A stretch of DNA of 36,808 nucleotides. Source: a virus. Position 1 is the first letter of the stretch; every line of letters starts with the position of its first letter. The stretch spans positions 1 through 36,808 of IMG/VR virus record IMGVR_UViG_3300020411_004153. One strand, written 5' to 3'. Below, piece by piece: positions 33,759 through 36,808 of the stretch. The position numbers were made by a program, and so were the translations under genes. The notes under the pieces were generated by a model. It was not told where the DNA came from. It was given only the letters and a program-made list of their open reading frames with translations, and ran no database searches.

Positions 33759-36700
33759 TTAATATTGTATATTATTTGCTGCAGCAACTTCTGCAATTCC
33801 TTTTTGGCGGGCGCCAGCATGTTCACCGGCGGTGAAGGGAATGGTTGTGTGTGGTGCGTCGTACCACTGAAAGTGCATAAAATCATTGACATCGCTATCC
33901 CAAGAGATGGCTTGAACTCGACGCATGACGTCTTTAATTCCAAAAAGCTCATCTAGATAATGATAAAAACTTCCCGCCGCGGCGTCGCCTAGATCTTGAT
34001 ATTTAAAAACATCACCGCCGCGATATCTTTTCTTGAGAAATGTTCCGTTACCCCACTTCATTCCGGTAAATTCACAAAATGTTATAACCCATAAAAGTGG
34101 ATTTGAGCCTAAAGGGTTAATTAAGGAATTCTTAATGTCTTTTAAATAGCCGCCATATTCGTTGCCAGGCTGCCAAACTGTGCCAGATGAATCGTATTCA
34201 TGTGCCTGTCGTAACGCAAGGCCGGTTGAGCTACTGGAGTTTAGCCATGCCTTTATCTTTTCTGGTGAATCGAGGCTAGTGCTGTTAGAGGCAATATTTT
34301 TCATTAGTTGATCTAATGATTCTGCGTAAACGCCGGCATGCCGTAAAGAAAGTAGAGAGCTTATCGCGTCGCGTTCTCCACGAGAAAAACTATAATCTTC
34401 CGGGTGGTCGCTTGCAAAGCTCCAGTTATCGCCCCAGCCGGCTTTTCCGGACGTCTTATGTGCTCGATAGCCATTAGTAAATTGTACTGCAGTCAACTCG
34501 CCTTTATTGTCCCAACCGTTTAAGCATGGATCGATATCTAACGCCAAACCATAACTGTGTAGAGAGACTGAGTCTGTCATGCCAGGAGGCGGGCCCGCGC
34601 GGAAGCCATGCGTGACCTTGTATGGAGCGAACTTGGATGCATCGGTGGCGGCCTTCATTCCTTCCTCTACCAGGGGCACTAAGCACTTCCAAATCCTGAC
34701 ACTATCTTTTGCGCTATCGTGAATTTTTACAACGTCATTTGAAGTTCGAGCGGGATATTTAAATCCTGCTAATTCAAAACCTGGAACCTCTCCAGGGGTT
34801 AAAATTTTATTAAGCTTTGCGTCGATATAGTCGCTTTTCTTTGGGTAGAATGGTATCATTCTTACAAGATCTGCAAACTTGCGAGGCAGGTGAACTGGCT
34901 TTACAGAATCACAATCAAAATTTAAATAATTGTCTTTTGGGCGCCGTGATGGTGATGCGGAAAGTCTAGCCAGAGCTGTAACACCCACGTCACAAGGTGA
35001 TGGCTCACGAGTTGGCGGACCTGCCTTCAATAATCTTTCATATTCTTGAATTCTATTTTCTGCTTTCAAGATTGCGTCGTTGGTGCCTAGAGTCTGCATG
35101 ATGGCAATAACGAAATCTCTAGCACTATTAACAGAAGCTACGTTGTTCGGAGGAAAGTTTGTCAAACTAAAAAATTCATAGTTTTTTAAAGCCGACTTTG
35201 CGTTTGGCATAGCGCTCGCATTAACCTCTTTAAGACTGCTGTAATAGCTTTTAACATCTTTAAGTTCGCGCTTCTGCTCAACAACTTCTTTCATGACAAT
35301 TTCTAAATTAATTAACTCGTTTAGTTCATAATATTTCTGAGTCGCAGATTTCCAAGCAGTATATGAAGATGCAAATGCAGAATCTGCATTTGCATACAAA
35401 TCAAAACCGCCTAGACCATCGGGCTTGCAAAAATGAGGACTATTTTGACAAAGACCGGTGGTACCTTCTTGCCCCAGCAAACCAAGAGCCGTTTCGAAAG
35501 GCTCAATTTGTTTCGAAACTAAGTCTGTCCTTTGCTTTTCATATACTAATATTGCAGAATCGTTCTTTTTGTGAGAAATAGAGGCAGCATGATCTGGAAT
35601 TCCTTGATTAATTGGGCCTCCAATTGTTCGCCTCTTTCTAAGAGCGCGCAAACCAGTAGAGCTATTTTTCATTGTAAAAGCGTATTCGGCGCCCTTGTTC
35701 TCACCAGTGTGCTGGTGATAAGTTATAGTTCTATCAATTGAGGAATCATTGCCAACGTGATATGTAAAACATTGACCTTTTTGATTTTTGAATTTTGTAA
35801 GTTTGGCTTCCTGGCCTTGATTTTTAAAAAAGAGCTTGACGTCTGATTGTGCTGGCATTGGTGCGATATAATTGAATTCAATTGGCCATGTTAAAGATTT
35901 TAAATATTTATCATCGAAGTATTGCGTGGCCGAACTATTTTCAAAATATAAAGACCATGGTTTAGCATGAAAATCCAGACCAGCAGCATTGATCCAGTCT
36001 ATTCTTGTCAACTTTGAGCCTAGTGACAATAAATCTTCAGTGGGGATGTGAGCCAATGTAAGCGCGCCGGCGTTATCAGCCACTATAGAAATTTGAGAAT
36101 CCTCGCTGTCGAAGCCAGTCAAGAGTGCCTGCGACAGATGTTCAGACAACACACCTTTTATCTGCGTGTGAAAAACTGCAAAATTGCCACCGGTAAAGGA
36201 TCTATCAAATGTCTTCATGTATCTGTTTTTCAATCGCTGCACAGATAACAAATTTTCTGCTTTATCAGAAGCAATTGTCATCCCCCCAAGATGACTTCGA
36301 ATTCTATCTTGTGACTTTGTTGGCGATGAGTCAAGATACGTTCGAATAGTGTCTTTGGCCCCATGCAAGCCTTGACCCGCTGCTGTTAAGTTCATTATAT
36401 TTGTTAAACGATTGTCATCTGAAAGACCCGTACCATATCCCCGGGAGTGCATCATTTCTGGTATTACCAAGACGTAGTTTCGACCATCACGGTTCAAGTC
36501 TTTTATCATGGGCGCTATCTTTTCTTTAAAGTCGCAGCCGGGCAAAGCGGCACTTTCTATAGCCTGCTTTGTCGTTGTTAGTGGGCCATTCAACCAAGCA
36601 TAGCCAAACCCACCTGCGTCATGAAAATAGTATTTTATCTCAATGGGCGCACTTATATCTAAGGTTTTTGGCGCATATATAATAGTTTCACGGCCCAGGT

Positions 36701-36808
36701 CAGAAGGACGATCTACTGAATCGAGGTAGCCATTATAGCGGAGGTGACCCACCCAAAGAAAACAATTGTTCTGTCCTGGCGATGGGCCTTTTATTTTATG
36801 CTTTGGAG
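33759..36808 (-). CDS. Tail-associated peptidoglycan endopeptidase (M15 zinc peptidase), N-terminus cut by right edge
   Basis: Numbering from a GTG at 36752, 997 codons end at TAA 33759-33761. The frame stays open for 18 further codons to the right edge (including NNCFLWVGHLRYNG across the GTG), so the true start lies outside. Residues 710-965 carry M15 (VanY / phage endolysin) zinc-site features: VTHGFR at 713, SLHSYGLALDIDP with His732 and Asp739, GWGDNW at 772, and DFMHFQW with Asp957 and His960. The pair HxxxxxxD plus DxxH is the family signature for cutting peptidoglycan stem peptides. About 220 residues separate Asp739 from His960, far more than in small endolysins, which indicates an insertion. 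Residues 22-260 faintly resemble an alpha/beta hydrolase (YYFHDAGGFG, VLVIPEMMHSRG, SIVADNAGALTL) without the expected nucleophile Ser. Residues 460-570 are helical. Next to baseplate genes it is probably a virion-borne wall-cutting enzyme rather than a holin-partnered lysin. Confidence 0.85.
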   Translation of the reverse strand, partial: PKHKIKGPSPGQNNCFLWVGHLRYNGYLDSVDRPSDLGRETIIYAPKTLDISAPIEIKYYFHDAGGFGYAWLNGPLTTTKQAIESAALPGCDFKEKIAPMIKDLNRDGRNYVLVIPEMMHSRGYGTGLSDDNRLTNIMNLTAAGQGLHGAKDTIRTYLDSSPTKSQDRIRSHLGGMTIASDKAENLLSVQRLKNRYMKTFDRSFTGGNFAVFHTQIKGVLSEHLSQALLTGFDSEDSQISIVADNAGALTLAHIPTEDLLSLGSKLTRIDWINAAGLDFHAKPWSLYFENSSATQYFDDKYLKSLTWPIEFNYIAPMPAQSDVKLFFKNQGQEAKLTKFKNQKGQCFTYHVGNDSSIDRTITYHQHTGENKGAEYAFTMKNSSTGLRALRKRRTIGGPINQGIPDHAASISHKKNDSAILVYEKQRTDLVSKQIEPFETALGLLGQEGTTGLCQNSPHFCKPDGLGGFDLYANADSAFASSYTAWKSATQKYYELNELINLEIVMKEVVEQKRELKDVKSYYSSLKEVNASAMPNAKSALKNYEFFSLTNFPPNNVASVNSARDFVIAIMQTLGTNDAILKAENRIQEYERLLKAGPPTREPSPCDVGVTALARLSASPSRRPKDNYLNFDCDSVKPVHLPRKFADLVRMIPFYPKKSDYIDAKLNKILTPGEVPGFELAGFKYPARTSNDVVKIHDSAKDSVRIWKCLVPLVEEGMKAATDASKFAPYKVTHGFRAGPPPGMTDSVSLHSYGLALDIDPCLNGWDNKGELTAVQFTNGYRAHKTSGKAGWGDNWSFASDHPEDYSFSRGERDAISSLLSLRHAGVYAESLDQLMKNIASNSTSLDSPEKIKAWLNSSSSTGLALRQAHEYDSSGTVWQPGNEYGGYLKDIKNSLINPLGSNPLLWVITFCEFTGMKWGNGTFLKKRYRGGDVFKYQDLGDAAAGSFYHYLDELFGIKDVMRRVQAISWDSDVNDFMHFQWYDAPHTTIPFTAGEHAGARQKGIAEVAAANNIQY
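33858..34625 (-). other. M15 peptidase domain with insertion
   Basis: Zinc ligands by family analogy (VanX, T5 endolysin): His732 (codon 34557-34559), Asp739 (34536-34538) and His960 (33873-33875); the general acid/base would be Asp957. All four are present, so the site looks intact. The long helical section between residues about 780 and 895 is not part of the minimal fold. Confidence 0.78.

Noticed and set aside
1-36808. tRNA genes, CRISPR arrays, transposases, defence or anti-defence genes, rho-independent terminators
   Set aside because: None seen; coding sequence leaves no gap above 37 bases, and no T-run follows a GC-rich hairpin in the gaps.

Overview
The window is a 36.8 kb piece of a tailed bacteriophage genome, almost certainly with a contractile (myovirus-type) tail. 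Two baseplate proteins place it: a T4 gp25/P2 gpW-like protein at 21654-22052 and a T4 gp6/P2 gpJ-like protein at 19856-21652. The style (huge structural genes, gp6-like N-terminus, several families I recall from aquatic phage metagenomes) suggests a large marine or aquatic phage. The host cannot be read from the sequence. No host genes, RNA genes, mobile elements or CRISPR arrays are visible.

All ten genes are on the minus strand, read from right to left, and fill more than 99% of the window. The longest gap between genes is 37 bases. Several junctions overlap as TAATG or abut directly, so this looks like one co-transcribed late (virion) block with translational coupling. Both end genes are cut by the window edges.

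In order of transcription: (1) a tail-associated peptidoglycan endopeptidase with an M15 (VanY/endolysin-like) zinc site at its C-terminus (33759 to beyond the right edge); (2) a 433-residue probable spike/central baseplate protein with an HTH (His-x-His) motif (32424-33725); (3) a giant 3451-residue protein of unknown function with hydrophobic helices and a cysteine-rich section (22053-32408); (4) gp25-like wedge protein; (5) gp6/BaseplateJ-like wedge protein; (6) a 642-residue beta-rich protein resembling the DNRLRE fold and apparently split by an inserted domain (17928-19856); (7) a 2252-residue protein with a helical module that may correspond to gpI/gp7, LamG-like domains and a MAM-like domain (11147-17905); (8) a 2139-residue structural protein (4690-11109); (9) a 328-residue structural protein (3704-4690); (10) a structural protein of at least 1233 residues that runs off the left edge (1-3700).

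The order spike-like, gp25/W, gp6/J, I-like, then adhesin-like proteins matches the P2-type V-W-J-I-H tail cassette, enlarged by a 10.4 kb gene between V-like and W-like and by several multi-kilobase genes after J. The likely joint product is the baseplate with its spike, cell-wall-cutting enzyme and peripheral host-binding parts. Only the gp25-like, gp6-like and M15 assignments are firm. The rest are structural proteins whose roles are inferred from position and visible domains.
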